Made by a program: the position numbers and the translations under genes
Shown: positions 43,345 through 54,848 of the stretch, in pieces
How positions within the stretch are numbered: position 1 is the first letter of the stretch
How the letters are laid out: each line of letters starts with the position of its first letter
Assembly (NCBI GenBank): GCA_001630475.1
Contig: KV419404.1
Coordinates: forward strand, 644,066 to 708,065
Origin: Sistotremastrum niveocremeum HHB9708
Taxonomy: Eukaryota > Basidiomycota > Agaricomycetes > Sistotremastrales > Sistotremastraceae
Direction: 5' to 3'
DNA: 64,000 nucleotides
Notes under the pieces: generated by a model
The model's input: only the letters and a program-made list of their open reading frames with translations
What the model was told of the DNA's origin: nothing
Databases searched by the model: none

Positions 43345-43641
43345 AAAGCAAACATCTTGGCTTTCTTTACTTCCGTAGTTTGAGTTAGTTTACTTCCGGG
43401 TCAGCGCCCGTGGTTAGGACATTGCCGCTCGAGCTATCCTTCTGTATCATGTTTTCGATTCGTTTCTTGCCATGCGTGGATATACCCCTTAATGTCATTT
43501 GCATCACAATGCCTTGACGTGCCATATCAGAGAAGTCGACCAGACGACGCAATGTTGAAGTAAAGATAATGAAACAGTACACATTCGGGATGCGTACAGA
43601 GCACCCAGCCCTGCGGTCAATTTAGCGAGGCGTTAGATATA

Positions 43642-44701
43642 CTATTGACTGTCATGCTTTCTTAATACATATAGATAGTAATGGAAAGAAGTTCCTAGGG
43701 TGGATACTTCGAGTGTAGTATTCGGATGTGTGAGATATCGCTTGCGGAAATGTGGCTGTCCGAATGTCAAGTAAAAGAATATGCCCTTGCCGGGTCGAAG
43801 GACTCTATAATGATATAAGATAATCAGTCGGACGACCATGATTCGTGTGGGCTTACAAAACCTACCGCAATGCCTCTAATACTTCCTTGGTGCAATTTTC
43901 AACCGCCTCGGCCGGGGGATCCTGGGTTTCGTTGAATTCTCATGCATATAACACGGAAATCCAGATCCTCACCCAAAGACTGCCTTTGACGGCTAATAAT
44001 GCATCCATGGTACCTATTATATGCAGGCAATCATCCATAAAGAATCATCTCTAGAAGTGCCACAACCCCCACCTTTATCGAGAACGACATCGAAGCTCTC
44101 ATCTTCAAATTGCAATGCCCTGATATCCATCTCTAGCCCTGTATGGAATGAGAATAGTCCGGGCAAGGGATCGTACACATACATGTCATTTTAGGACGAG
44201 CTTCCTCGTGTATGTGTTTCATGTTCTCAATGACCACTGAAGAATACTACTGGCTTTCAGTGAGAACCTGGAATAGATCATGAGTAAAGCAACATACATC
44301 AATGTTCACGATGTTTTCATACCCATCATCATACATCTACATGCCATTAGTATAAATCCACAATAACCTGACTGCCAGTTCTTTGTACCTCTTCTGAGAG
44401 CGTTGAATTGCCACAACCAAGCATCAAGATGCGAGAAGCTCTGTCAGGAATGATTTGATGGATGATCTCAGAGATATCTGCGTAGGTCTTGAACCAGTCG
44501 TAGGTGGCTGCTGGTCCCTCTCTATTGAATGGTGGCTCAGCCAGGCCATTAGTGTGAGATCTTCATCAGATTTCGCACTTTCGATAGCGATCCTCCCTAG
44601 TAGCTAAGCTCAGAAATTACACAGAAGAGTACAAAAACTTGTCAGGCGTACCAGTATTCTCGAGTTGCATACTCTGAGTTTGAGTTGGGCAAAACGCTCA
44701 T
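43642..44701 (-). CDS. EEF1AKMT4/METTL13-type SAM methyltransferase
   Basis: Family members methylate lysines of elongation factor eEF1A. Heavily spliced: about nine small exons, which makes it easy to miss. It starts MSVLPNSNSEYATREYW, then EDRYRK, EGPAATYDWFKTYADISEII, the SAM motif ASRILMLGCGNSTLSEE, then MYDDGYENIVNID, YSSVVIENMKHIHEEARPKM, TWLEMDIRALQFEDESFDVV, LDKGTMDALLAVKGSLW, DPPAEAVENCTKEVLEALR, and VLRPGKGIFFYLTFGQPHFR to YYLYVLRKHDSQ. Motif I (LGCGNS), the acidic post-I and LDKG blocks are intact. Each join was checked for phase (e.g. ACA-T|GG = Trp). It converges on Whi2 (297 nt between stops). Substrate inferred from family only. Confidence 0.9.
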
Positions 44702-45182
44702 CGTGATTTGTGAGCTGAAGTGCGGGCTAGTGGACGAAAGGCGATCTAGGAATTGTTGAAGACTGCTTGTGAAAGGCAGATGATGCTTGGATGTGCTGAT
44801 ACGGTCTGCACGAAGAGATCTTGTCACGATCTGCAACACCTTCTACGAGACGCGCAAACCGAAGCGCCCAGGTTTTATTTTGCCAAGGCAACTTTTTTTT
44901 AGTTTTTATTATTAGCTTCTTTCGTCGCTCGAGTGACTCGCACGGAACCGACACTTCAGCAACGCGCAAGTTGATAGAGTCGATGAATAAGGTATACTAG
45001 GTTGATAGATGGTCCGCGGCATCTTCAGTTGTGAAGAGTTGGGAGAGAACTAACGGCTTCAGGCAAACACGCGGGGAGAAGAGGCACTGAGTGCGATGAT
45101 TAAAAGCAAATAGCATTCCTCAAGTACATCAATCTCGAAGGAGTGGTCGTGCCCGAGGCAGCAATGCAATACAAGAAGCCGA
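44702..45182. other. Intergenic region, P2 3' side and methyltransferase promoter
   Basis: 481 nt between two minus-strand genes. It contains a T-rich run near 44890-44915 and short unsupported frames. Nothing else is recognised. Confidence 0.4.
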
Positions 45183-45630
45183 TTAGTCAAAGAGACCGAA
45201 GCCCATGTCATCGTCGGACTCCTCCTGAAATATCGTTTAGGATTATGAATATCCTCAAGCAGAAGGGCACTTGCCTTCTCCTCAGCCTTCTCTTCCTTCT
45301 TCTCCTCGGCGGCAGCAGCGGGAGCGGCACCACCAGAGGCAGCAGCAGCGCTACCACCACCGGAAGCAACAGCTCCGCCAGAAGGAACGGACGACAATTT
45401 AGAAGCGCCTTCAGCGATCAACTACAGAAGAACTCAGACAATTAGAAATTAAGAAAATAAACGGGACGTACCTCGTCAACGCTCTTGCCCTCGAGCTCGG
45501 AGATGAGAGTCTCGAGACGAGAGTCATCGGCCTCGATGTCAACGGCAGCGAGGACTTTCTTAACGTCATCAGCAGTCGGGCTAGTGTTGCCACCGATCTG
45601 GAGGAGGAGGTAAGCTGCGATATGGCGCAT
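45183..45630 (-). CDS. RPP2: 60S acidic ribosomal protein P2
   Basis: Stalk protein of the large subunit that recruits translation GTPases. Starts MRHIAAYLLLQIGGNTSPTA, followed by KKVLAAVDIEADDSRLETLI and ELEGKSVDE. After an intron comes LIAEGASKLSSVPSGGAVAS, an Ala/Gly hinge, and EEKKEEKAEEK. The last exon encodes the universal tail EESDDDMGFGLFD. About 110 residues, complete. The last intron (45225-45274) uses a GC donor (GCAAGT) and TTCAG acceptor; the nearby GT is in the wrong phase. The ATG lies directly after a TTTGCAG that looks like the acceptor of a 5'-leader intron, common for ribosomal protein genes. Confidence 0.97.
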
Positions 45631-45953
45631 CTGCAAACAAGGTTAAGAGTGCTGTAGACGTTTCCAGTGCCCTAATGCGCACTTTTAGTGATTAAGTATT
45701 GAGGTTTTGAAGATTGGCAGCCGCAAATCTCTGTGCGAGTAGGTGTTAGTACAGAAGAAAGAACAGAGGAGAGCGGGTCCGAACGTTTAATCCCTAGGGA
45801 TGACTTGAAGTCTGTCGAATCAGAGAGGATGAGTCGGAGTTTTGTTGTGTACCCGCGACTTATACGCCGAGCTACTGTACAGTTCCTCATCCGACTTTCA
45901 AGCTCCGCCCATCCTCAAGTCCCGCCTCCACCGACTCGCCAACCACATTCACC
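45631..45953. promoter_or_regulatory. Shared divergent promoter, RPP2 / RPS15
   Basis: 323 nt between the start codons of two divergently transcribed ribosomal protein genes. It holds the probable 5'-leader intron of RPP2 and no TATA box. Pyrimidine-rich sequence precedes the RPS15 ATG (CCACC, CACATTCACC). Confidence 0.5.
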
Positions 45954-46728
45954 ATGGTTAGCTACTTCAATCTGCTATGCACCTACTGGTCTGACATATT
46001 GTGCTTGTAGGCTGATAACGATGTCACTGACCCCGCTGTTGCCGCCGAGATGAAGAAGAGGCGTTCCTTCCGCACCTTCTCTTACCGTGGAGTTGAACTT
46101 GAAAAGCTCTTGGATCTTGATAACGAAGAGGTGTGTCTACTTATGCATCTCAATCAACTCTCCGCGGCTTAATTTTCTCGTTACAGTTCGTTGAGGTAGA
46201 ACATAACCATTGCAAAATATTTCCGCTAAGCTTACTTTGTCACACAAGCTCGTCCATGCTCGTGCTCGCAGACGGTTCCAACGTGGTCTCAAGCGTCGTC
46301 CCATGGGTCTCATCAAAAAGCTCCGCAAAGCTAAGAAGGAGGCTCCCCCCAATGAAAAGCCCGCTGTCGTCAAGACCCATCTCCGTGACATGATTATCGT
46401 CCCTGAGATGATTGGCAGCGTTGTCGGCATCTACAACGGCAAAGTGAGGACTTTCGAATGGTGATTCTGGAGAGAATCTCATTGCATGTGCAGGTTTTCA
46501 ACTCTGTGGAAATCAAGCCTGAGATGACCGGTCACTACCTTGCCGAGTAAGTTGACTTCATGTTGTCCCTGTGTTTGTCTAATATTCTTCAAGGTTCTCA
46601 ATCTCCTACAAGCCCGTTAAGCACGGTCGTCCGGGTATTGGTGCTACTCACTGTATGTCTTCGTTTATATCACTAGACCTGCGCTCATTTTGTCCCTTTC
46701 AGCTTCTCGTTTCATTCCTCTCAAGTAG
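45954..46728 (+). CDS. RPS15: 40S ribosomal protein uS19 (S15)
   Basis: Small-subunit head protein. The first coding exon is just the ATG (45954-45956). Exon 2 gives [20 protein letters not shown] and [21 protein letters not shown] 9-nt microexon (46187-46195, TTCGTTGAG) encodes FVE between TTACAG and GTAGAA. Then [94 protein letters not shown] and SSRFIPLK. Alignment to human uS15/uS19 (EQLMQLYSAR versus EEFVELVHAR) requires the microexon. Six introns in total. Complete. Confidence 0.97.
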
Positions 46729-47045
46729 GGGCTACATTTTCTTCTCTTATGCTTCATGTATGCTTGATAGTAAAACCTATCCCATGAATACATGTACATG
46801 GTCACCACAGGCTGAAAACATCATCGAGCTGCACGAGATTGTCCAAAGTGATACAGATGCGTTTTATTCGATACTAGTGTCTGATAGAGTGATTGATAAA
46901 GTGTCTTTGCCATGGGTATACAATTGAGAGGAAACGAATGGAACGAGAATGGTCCATGACACGGTTAGGTAATGAGAAAAAGTACACATGCAAGAAAATA
47001 AAGAACGAAAAAGTACCATGAAAAAAGGAATGAGTCCGACGCTGA
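46729..47045. other. 3' region between convergent RPS15 and LRG1
   Basis: 317 nt of shared 3' sequence, A/T-rich on both sides. No coding signal. Confidence 0.45.
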
Positions 47046-50000
47046 CTAGCGTCCACGTAATGGCACGACTGGAGAATGGCGGCCGTTTTGTGAAAATGAG
47101 TGATCCACATTAGGGCGTGCATATGATACAGGCCGCGAACCAGGACGGCTAGGTATTGGTGACGCTCCTTGTGACGATGACCATTCCATGTCCTGTGAAC
47201 GGGATTCTGGATGTCGAGGCGTGGGACTGTAGACCTGGGACATCGAGTTGTAACTCTGACCGTTAGCGAGGCTGGAAGGGGCAGGTTGAGAGAAAGGTTG
47301 GTGTGGAAGACCAGGATGGGGTGCAAACTTATTTTGAGCTGCATATGACGAGGTGGGGCGCTCTAGCGAGTGAGAATCGTGGCCATGGTTTTGTCGAGGA
47401 GATTGCAGTCGGTTATCTGCAGGTCGACCTCGAGAAAGCGCAGGATCAGAACGCTGAGGAACCAGTCGCACGTCCGCACTATCTGGTCGTCGAGGAACCA
47501 GAATTGCAGGAGTTGACGATCCACTATCCTTTCCTTGAATGGGACTGGATGTGCTAGCCGAGATAGGCGAAGTCATGCCAGACGCAGCAGGTCGTCCATT
47601 GGCCCTCAACTTCATGAAAGTTTCGCACTTCTTTAAGAAGTCCTTGCTGGACATCTCCATGACATTGGTGAAATAGTCCTGTTCGTCGAGAATCGTCAAG
47701 AATTCGTCGGGGACCGTGTAGAAGTCGTCCTGGTTTTCCAGCAGCTCCGTGACTACTCGGATTGCCCCAAAGCTTTCGTCCCGCGCTATGTCCCGGCCTT
47801 TGGAATAGAGAATGCTAGGACAAATGACCGTGGCCAAATTTGGAAGATCCATTTTGCTGCCGGTCTCTTCATCCACGTGGGCGAACGATGCCACCCACTT
47901 CAAGAAGACACAGAGCACTTCAAATGCATCTCGATTGCATTTGGGCAAGATGATTAAGATCATATGGAGTAAACGCTTAGCTTCTTCTGGCGTCTTCGCT
48001 GCTGCGAAAATTTGCCTTAGTAACAATCATAACTTAAGCATGAGGACCAACATTGTGACGCAATAAATAGCCGATGGAGCTTGAACGTTAACAGAGGATC
48101 GGGAAGATCTCTTAAAAATTTCTTCAAGAGAGCGGCTAACTGCACTGGATTGTCCGCGGTTAGGTCCACCGATGCCGGATCGCGATCAATGGCATCTGTC
48201 AGCTCTTTCAAGCGACGGATGTTGCCATTTCTCCTGAAAATACCCTCAACTGACATGTCTGATAATACGAGTCAGTAACCGTCACCACCAGGGGATGATC
48301 ACATACCCATCTGCCTCATGGCCGAAATGACGTCGTCGAGAAAGCTAGGCACTCGCAAGGTCGTCCTCGAGGCTCCCAGCATGGAATCAGAACCCTCTCT
48401 CTCAACCAGCTGCTCAAGTGGCACTCCAAATACGCCTGGTCAACGCGTCAACGGCTGTCAATTCTTCCCCAGCGCGCAAGATCTCACCTTTCTTCTTAAC
48501 ATTCCTACTCTTGTCTCCATTCTTGAACAACTTGAAGTTATTCCAAAAGCCGCTCTTCTTCAATTCAACGAGTTCCAGCATTTCATCCAAATCGAACAAT
48601 TCTTTGAGATGCGACTTTGACAGTGCCAAGACAGCACAGTGCTTGATGATTGCCAATTCGAGCGGGGTGAGTTCAGCGATAAGAGGTTTATCTCCCAGGC
48701 TGGGAAGTGACCGATGCTGTTCTCGAGCTTGCTCTTGCTCCATTATCTGCGGAATGTCTGCGAGTGTGATGCTGTCGTCTACAGCTAGTGGCGGCGGCGC
48801 TTCCCGGGTTCCAGGAGAAAGTGGCGCGCTGTCATCAACGATCATTACCTCCGTATTGTTGCGGGCGAATGAAGGTCGGATGACTCTTTCGCCTGTCGAT
48901 AACAATGTGGAGGACCCTGTACTTGACTCTCCGGTACGGAGGGTTGGAGGCTGAAGAGGCGGTCGAATAGGTGGACTGTTTGAAGTGCTCTCGTTGACGG
49001 GAGCTGATGATTGGGTGGTGCGCCCGTTGCTTGATGCAGCAGCAGACTGTTGGTGTTGAGGAGGAAGTTTGGGAACCGGTACGTTTTCCTGATTTCTTTG
49101 CGAATGTTGGACGTCGGTTGGCTGAGCAACTCGTCCAGCTGGACTCTCGACGATGGTTGACCGCTTTGGCAGTCTCGCGGTCGCTGACAGTTTTCGATCT
49201 AATCGAACTGACTTCGTTTTCATGACGTCACTGTAGTCACGATACGAGTCTGAAGACGATGGACGAGCAGTCGACTCCGTGCTCGAAGACGCCGAGTCTG
49301 ATAAAACCATTAATGGAAGTGTGTCATCGGTGAGTTCATGACCGGCTTACTGGAATTAATCGAAATTAAACCTCGCTTCTGCAACAACATATACAAACGC
49401 CTCAGCGCCACATTTAACAGGAAGGCATATTGTTCCAGCCGTGACACCGCTTGAAAGCCGGATTGTGAACCTGGGGGACAATGCTCCAGACAATATATGA
49501 CCAGCACCGGTCCCTTCTCGCCTGGAACCTCTTGGAAAACGAACTCGCCGACGTTTGCCGGCGGACGTCGGGCTGTCGATATCTTGGGAGGCTCTGCTTT
49601 GTCTTTCTCGGCATCCGTAGGCGATGTTTTGGGGACCTCTTTGGGAGTCGGAGGGGCAGCCGCCAGCTTACCACAAGTCTTGCATTTGACGCAGTGGGAA
49701 TGTCGTCGTTGGTATGTACCCAACCTGACACAGTCTTCCTCCACGTTGAGCTTGCATTCAGAGCATAGGTCCGAAGGTGGATGCGAGAACGCAACCGATG
49801 GAGGTCCACCCGCCGTACGTCCAGAAAAGGGGGAATCACCAGCGTTCTCCGGTGCTAGACTCTTAAACCCATACGCAACGCCTCGAGTACCTGTCGTCCC
49901 TCGAGTTTCACCGGTGGAACTGAGCAATCGCTTAGCGGAAGGATTGCCACCCCGGCGAGCGAGCGCGTCCAATTTATCAAGAAAGTCTGACATGGGCTCT

Positions 50001-51843
50001 TTACTTCCGTGATCTCTGTCCAGTTTAAGCGCCCCTGTTAACGCAATACGGATGAGGATCTTGAGGTAATGTGCCAGTCCCGTCACTAGCGCCAGAAGCT
50101 CTTGCGTCATTCCTGTCCGCCGAGAGCCAGCCTCCTGCGTTTGCGAAAGTAAAGTGAACAGGTCCACTGTCTTACGACATAGCATGCGCGCTTCGCGGAC
50201 GTGAGACATTCCTGCAGACGTAAAATTTAGGCGTGGCTTCATAATTCATCGGAGGAGTATACCTTTGGCGCTCATCTTCGCAAAGCATGCCTCCAGGTCG
50301 TCAATTGTCGCAAAGAGGACCTCCACGTGAAGAATGAACTTCTCCGCCATCCTGATAGCCTCCAAATAATGTCCATTGCTGACTTGCCTTAGCATGTCTG
50401 ATATACAGGCAGCACTTGACTCTTCAAAGGCGGAGAGGACGCTGGGAGGAAAAATGTGAGACATACAAGGCATAAGTGAATTCGGGGGTCCCTTACGACC
50501 AAATGCGGAAGACCTGCTTCTCCATGACTATCTGTTTCTCCTTGAGTGAGGCGGGTGTTTCCAGTTGTTCTTCTCTGATGTAGGGTGGTTCTTCGAGACT
50601 TTCCGTTGAAACGCTGGGGCTAAGCACTGCTCGTGATGATAGCTTGACATTCCAAAACTAAGAAAAGGCGGGTAAGCTGGCGCTCGTGAGATATAAAACA
50701 GATAATAGCACCTTGTGAATCATGTAACATTCCGGATGCCAACATTCATCTTTCATGTTCCTATTGATCTCCACAAACTGCTTCAGGATAGCGGAGTTGC
50801 ATCCAACACATTTCGTTGCGAATCGAGTGGAGTAGTGGTAATGACAGAAGGCTTCTCCTTCATGCTCGTAGTAGGAATCTGAGGGACCAAAGACAGTTGG
50901 ACAGATAGAACATGTGAAGTGTTCCACGTGATATTTCTTGTCTGGGAGTCATCTTAGTAGGAACAGAGGAAGCGATGAGGAAAAAGACTTACTGCACGCG
51001 GTGATGTAACTCCCACGGAGAGCCATATTACATTTTCCACATATGAGACCTAGCCGTCGGAAGTAGTCAGTTTCGCAGAGAGGATACTGTTTGCCATCCG
51101 GGGCGTCCATGGTAAAGAACTTCTGGGCGACGACTTCGTTGCAATCCTGTTGAACATTGATAAGATGATGTCTATGAATTGGAGTCAAATAAACAACTGA
51201 CTTCACAACGGAAGCATTCGAGGTGGAAGACCGCGCCCAGAGCTCGGACGAACTGACCGGTCATAATTTGCTTACATGATGAGCAAATCAACGGGTTTGA
51301 AGGGGAGAATGGACCAGAGTTGGGAGGGGGTGTCTTGGATGATCCATGGAGTGGCTGAAGACTCGAAGCTGGAGAGTGTGCCCCGTCGTCTGAACGAGAA
51401 ATAGACGGGAGGCCATTTGTTACGTGGGGTGGAGAAGTAGGAGCTTTAGGCTTCCAGTCCGGAGTTGGACTGTGAGGATTGAACATTGGCGTTCGAGGTG
51501 ATGTGATGGGAGTACGATCTAAATCGTTCAAGGACGAAGGAGAAAATTCAGGGGTGTTTTTGGACTTGTCAAGGTCCTTTGGAGATCCGAGAGTGGACGA
51601 TCGGGTTGGCAAGTTGGTTCGCTCAGGCAAACGGGCTTGTGAGCCTGGCGGCGCAGAGAACGGTGGGCTCGAGCCTGACGACGACTCGCCTGGCGTCGAC
51701 AGGTTCCTATCTCTGGAGGTATGAGGCCAGTGCTGGCGCAGACGAGGCTGGCTGTCAGAGTTGGCGGTGATGGCGGGGTCGGACGACGAGCTGGGGCTGG
51801 AGTCTGATGGGAAGGTGACTCCTGTTCGCTGCTTTGAAGACAT
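47046..51843 (-). CDS. LRG1: Lrg1-type LIM-domain Rho GTPase-activating protein
   Basis: In fungi Lrg1 turns off Rho1 to control cell-wall glucan synthesis and polarity. Roughly 1,400 residues. A disordered N-terminus MSSKQRTGVTFPSDSSPSSS is followed by LIM1 (CSSCKQIMTGQFVRALGAVF with HLECFRCEDC), LIM2 (CGKCNMALRGSYITAC, HVEHFTCSIC) and a third, partial LIM (CVGCNSAILKQF, CWHPECYM). Helical regions follow (SVLSAFEESSAACISDMLRQ; LLALVTGLAHYLKILIRIAL), then another LIM-like block (LCSECKLNVEEDC, HCVKCKTCGK) and a C1/adaptor-like segment. The RhoGAP domain has VEGIFRRNGNIRRLKELTDA with the arginine finger, ADNPVQLAALLKKFLRDLPD and CNRDAFEVLCVFLKWVASFA. A Ser/Pro-rich tail ends HSPVVPLRGR. About ten introns. 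Confidence 0.93.
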
Positions 51844-52632
51844 TGGGGAAGAGAGTGTGTGTATGCCGCCCTGCGGTCACGATTGAAGGTCGAGTGGATA
51901 GCGTCGATTGAGGTCCCAAGTGCAGCCCATTCCAAACTCAGCCAATCTCGGTCTTCTTCTCCAGCCTCCCCTCATTTTCCAGGAACATTCTGTATTCAAC
52001 GTGCTGCTATCAAAAGGCTACTGCTACTAGTCAACAAATTATTAACTCGGTCTCTCGTCCAAATTCTGGAAAATTGGCCGCGTCGATGTCCTCTAACAAC
52101 CGATACACGTTTGAAGTGGATGACGGACGTGATCTCCGTCGGCGGTTGACTACGGGCTATTCGCTACGAACAGAAATCAAAATATACTTGTTGTACTACC
52201 TGCGACGTCTATGCTACCATCCACTATACTTCATGGCCTTACCCTTCATTTTCGAGAAATGAAACCAAACTCGTGTCATGTCTCGCATAGCCCCAGCAAA
52301 TTACCGGTGGTGGTCAATTCGGCCGTTCAGCAATCTTCAGCAGCGCCGCTCTTCTTATAAACCGATCGGGTCTATGTCTTCCGGGGATTTGTATGTAAAG
52401 ACGTCGGAGCCAAGTCTGTCGGAACCGGTTACCCGTGCCTACATTCCTCCCAAATTGGCCATTTCCCATCGCGGACATTAGGTTTTGCATCCCTACGCCT
52501 CGGATTCCAGACCATGCACGCTTCAACAATCTTGCATTTTCCTGCTCGCACAAGCAAAGTCCTGGGAGTCGAATGAGCACTTGGTCTTGTCTCTCATGAT
52601 CTCATCTTGACAAGTCGATCACACTCCTCTTC
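51844..52632. other. Divergent intergenic region, LRG1 / ThDP enzyme
   Basis: 789 nt. Two short plus-strand frames occur: MSSNNRYTFEVDDGRDLRRR (52089-52262, Leu/Tyr-rich end) and MSRIAPANYRWWSIRPFSNL (52278-52481). Neither has a domain or splice support; they could be upstream ORFs or chance. Nothing else is recognised. Confidence 0.4.
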
Positions 52633-54738
52633 ATGACATCAACCATGTTCACCACATCTTCTGCATTTCTAAAGACACTGCGTGAATCCGGAATCACGCA
52701 TGCTTTTGTCAATTGGGGCTCTGATCACCCCGCTCTTCTGGAAGACATTGAACGGCAACGTGTTGAAGATTCTGCTAACGCGGGACCGAAAATCATCACA
52801 TGCCCTAATGAAATGGTCGCACTCAGCGCTGCCCAAGGATACGCTCAGGTCACTGGTAGACCGGCCGCTGTACTTGTCCATGTGGACGTTGGCACACAGG
52901 TCCACTCCTTTTTGCTCGATCTATGCCGTTCGCAGCGAGCTAAATTGCATTAGGCTTTGGCTGGAGCTATACACAATGTCAGCCGCGGTCGAATTCCGGT
53001 GCTCATTTACGCAGGTGCTTCTCCGTTCACTACCCAAGGCGAACTCAAAGGATCGCGGAACGAGTTTATATTCTGGCTACAAGGCTAGTGTTTATGACGT
53101 AACTTGAGTTTTGCAACATCTTATGGCGAGCAGATGTACCCGACCAACCTAGCATTGTTCGGCAATATATGCGTCATACTTCGCAAATCAATAGTGGAAC
53201 GAACGTCGCAGAAGTAGTTCTCCGCTCTCTACAATTGTAAGATCTTCTTCCCACGCCCGTACGCAAACTGACGCACAATTCAGCGCGAAGAGTGATCCAA
53301 AGGGCCCAGTCTATCTCTGGGCTCGGCGAGAAGTCATGGAAGAAGATCTCTCCGAAGAAAAATACAAGAAATCCCTAGATCTTCGAAAATGGGCACCTAT
53401 CGAACCGTCTTCGATCTCCGAGAAAGGTATGTTCTCCTGAAAAGTCGTCAGTGCCCTACCCACACAGAAATAGCTGCTAATCTAATCGCTGTGGGCCTGA
53501 TAAGCGCCAAGAAGCCTTTGATCATAACGTCATATCTAGGGCGGGAACCCTCTGCGGTTTCGCTGCTGGTCGCACTCTCCGACTTACTCGCTATTCCGGT
53601 CTTCACTTCTTGTCCTACGACGCTGTCTTTTCCTCACAATCATCAGAATTTTGTTGATCTTTCGTATGGGATGGGCGAGAATACGTGGCTTCGCGAAGCT
53701 GATTTCGTGCTTGTGATCGACTCGGATATTCCGTGGGTTCCGATGAATAACAGACCTCGCGATGACGCCGAGATTTTCCACATCGATGTGGATGTTCTCA
53801 AAGAGAATATGGGATCCTTCCAGATCCCCGCTACTAGAAGGTGGAAAGCGGATGCAACTCTGGCTTTGGAAGCTATTCTCAACCAGCTGAACGGTTTATG
53901 GACAACGATGTCTGCAGAGGCTCGAGGGCTTGTGCAGAAGCGCGACCAAGAATTGTTGTTACACCATAGCAAGCTTCAAAAATCGCTTGACGCTGCCGAA
54001 GTTGACTTTCCTCAAGATGGCACCTTCACCACACCTAACCTCATAGCCGTTCTCCGCACAACCTTACCTCCCCAAACTCTCTTCCTCAACGAAGGCATAT
54101 CCAACTATCCGCTCGTATGGTCACATCTACGATCTACTCGGGTCGGCTCGATAATCACTTCCGGCGGCTCAAATCTAGGTTGGGGCCTTGGCGCTGCCAT
54201 CGGTGCTTATATTGGCCAAGAAGTCGACAAGGACAGTCCAAGAACGGGGACTGAAGGAAATGATTTCATATGTCTTGTCGTTGGAGATGGATCGTTCTTG
54301 TTTGGAGCGCCCAGTTCTGGATATTGGATGGCCAAGAGATATTCCACTGTGAGTTGTTCCCTTGATCTGTGCCTCTCTCTAACTAAGTGTCTACGTAGCC
54401 TTTCTTGACCATCATACTGAATAACGGTGGATGGAAGGTGGGTTTTGTTTCGCGTTACTTTGTGAAGTGCTAAGCTTGCTTGGTCGTAGTCTCCTATGTT
54501 GTCGATGCTTAGCGTTCATCCCAACGGTCTCGGGTCCGTGGCCACCGGACAGCAACTGAATGTTTCTTTTGGCCCAGATGCCCCTGATTACGCTGGGATC
54601 GCAAGTGCTGCAGGCGGTGCGTGGGGCAAGAAGGTTACTCGTGCGAGCGAGTTGCGGGAGAGTATCTTGGAAGCTATACGAGTCGTTAGAGAAGAAAAGA
54701 GATGTGCGGTCCTCGATTGTATTATCCAGTCTTTTTGA
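52633..54738 (+). CDS. Thiamine-diphosphate-dependent enzyme, IlvB/acetolactate-synthase-like
   Basis: Three-domain ThDP enzyme of the IlvB superfamily (decarboxylase/carboligase); substrate unknown. It starts MTSTMFTTSSAFLKTLRESG; PYR domain with the cofactor-activating Glu in ITCPNEMVALSAAQGYA, HVDVGTQALAGAIHNVSRGR and SPFTTQGELKGSRNEFIFWL. The middle domain runs EIAANLIAVGLISAKKPLII. The PP domain has GGSNLGWGLGAAIGAYIG and the ThDP/Mg motif VGDGSFLFG...PFLTIILNNGGW. It ends RCAVLDCIIQSF. Introns are small; the one at 53084-53133 has a GC donor (GCTAGT) that alone gives the frame LQ-DVPDQPSIVRQYMRH. The second ATG (52645) is an alternative start. A complete gene, not the mitochondrial amino-acid-pathway ILV2, as no presequence is seen. 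Confidence 0.9.
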
Positions 54739-54848
54739 TGGCGACGTACCGAATATATTTCCTAGTTAATGTGAAGTGTGGCATGTATGCCGCAAAGCCG
54801 ACCCGACAGATTGTCCCTAGCCGTGTGTGCGTGCGATCTAATCGCTAC

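Noticed and set aside
52089-52481. Two small plus-strand frames between LRG1 and the ThDP gene
   Set aside because: Short, no domains, no splice support; may be upstream ORFs or chance.
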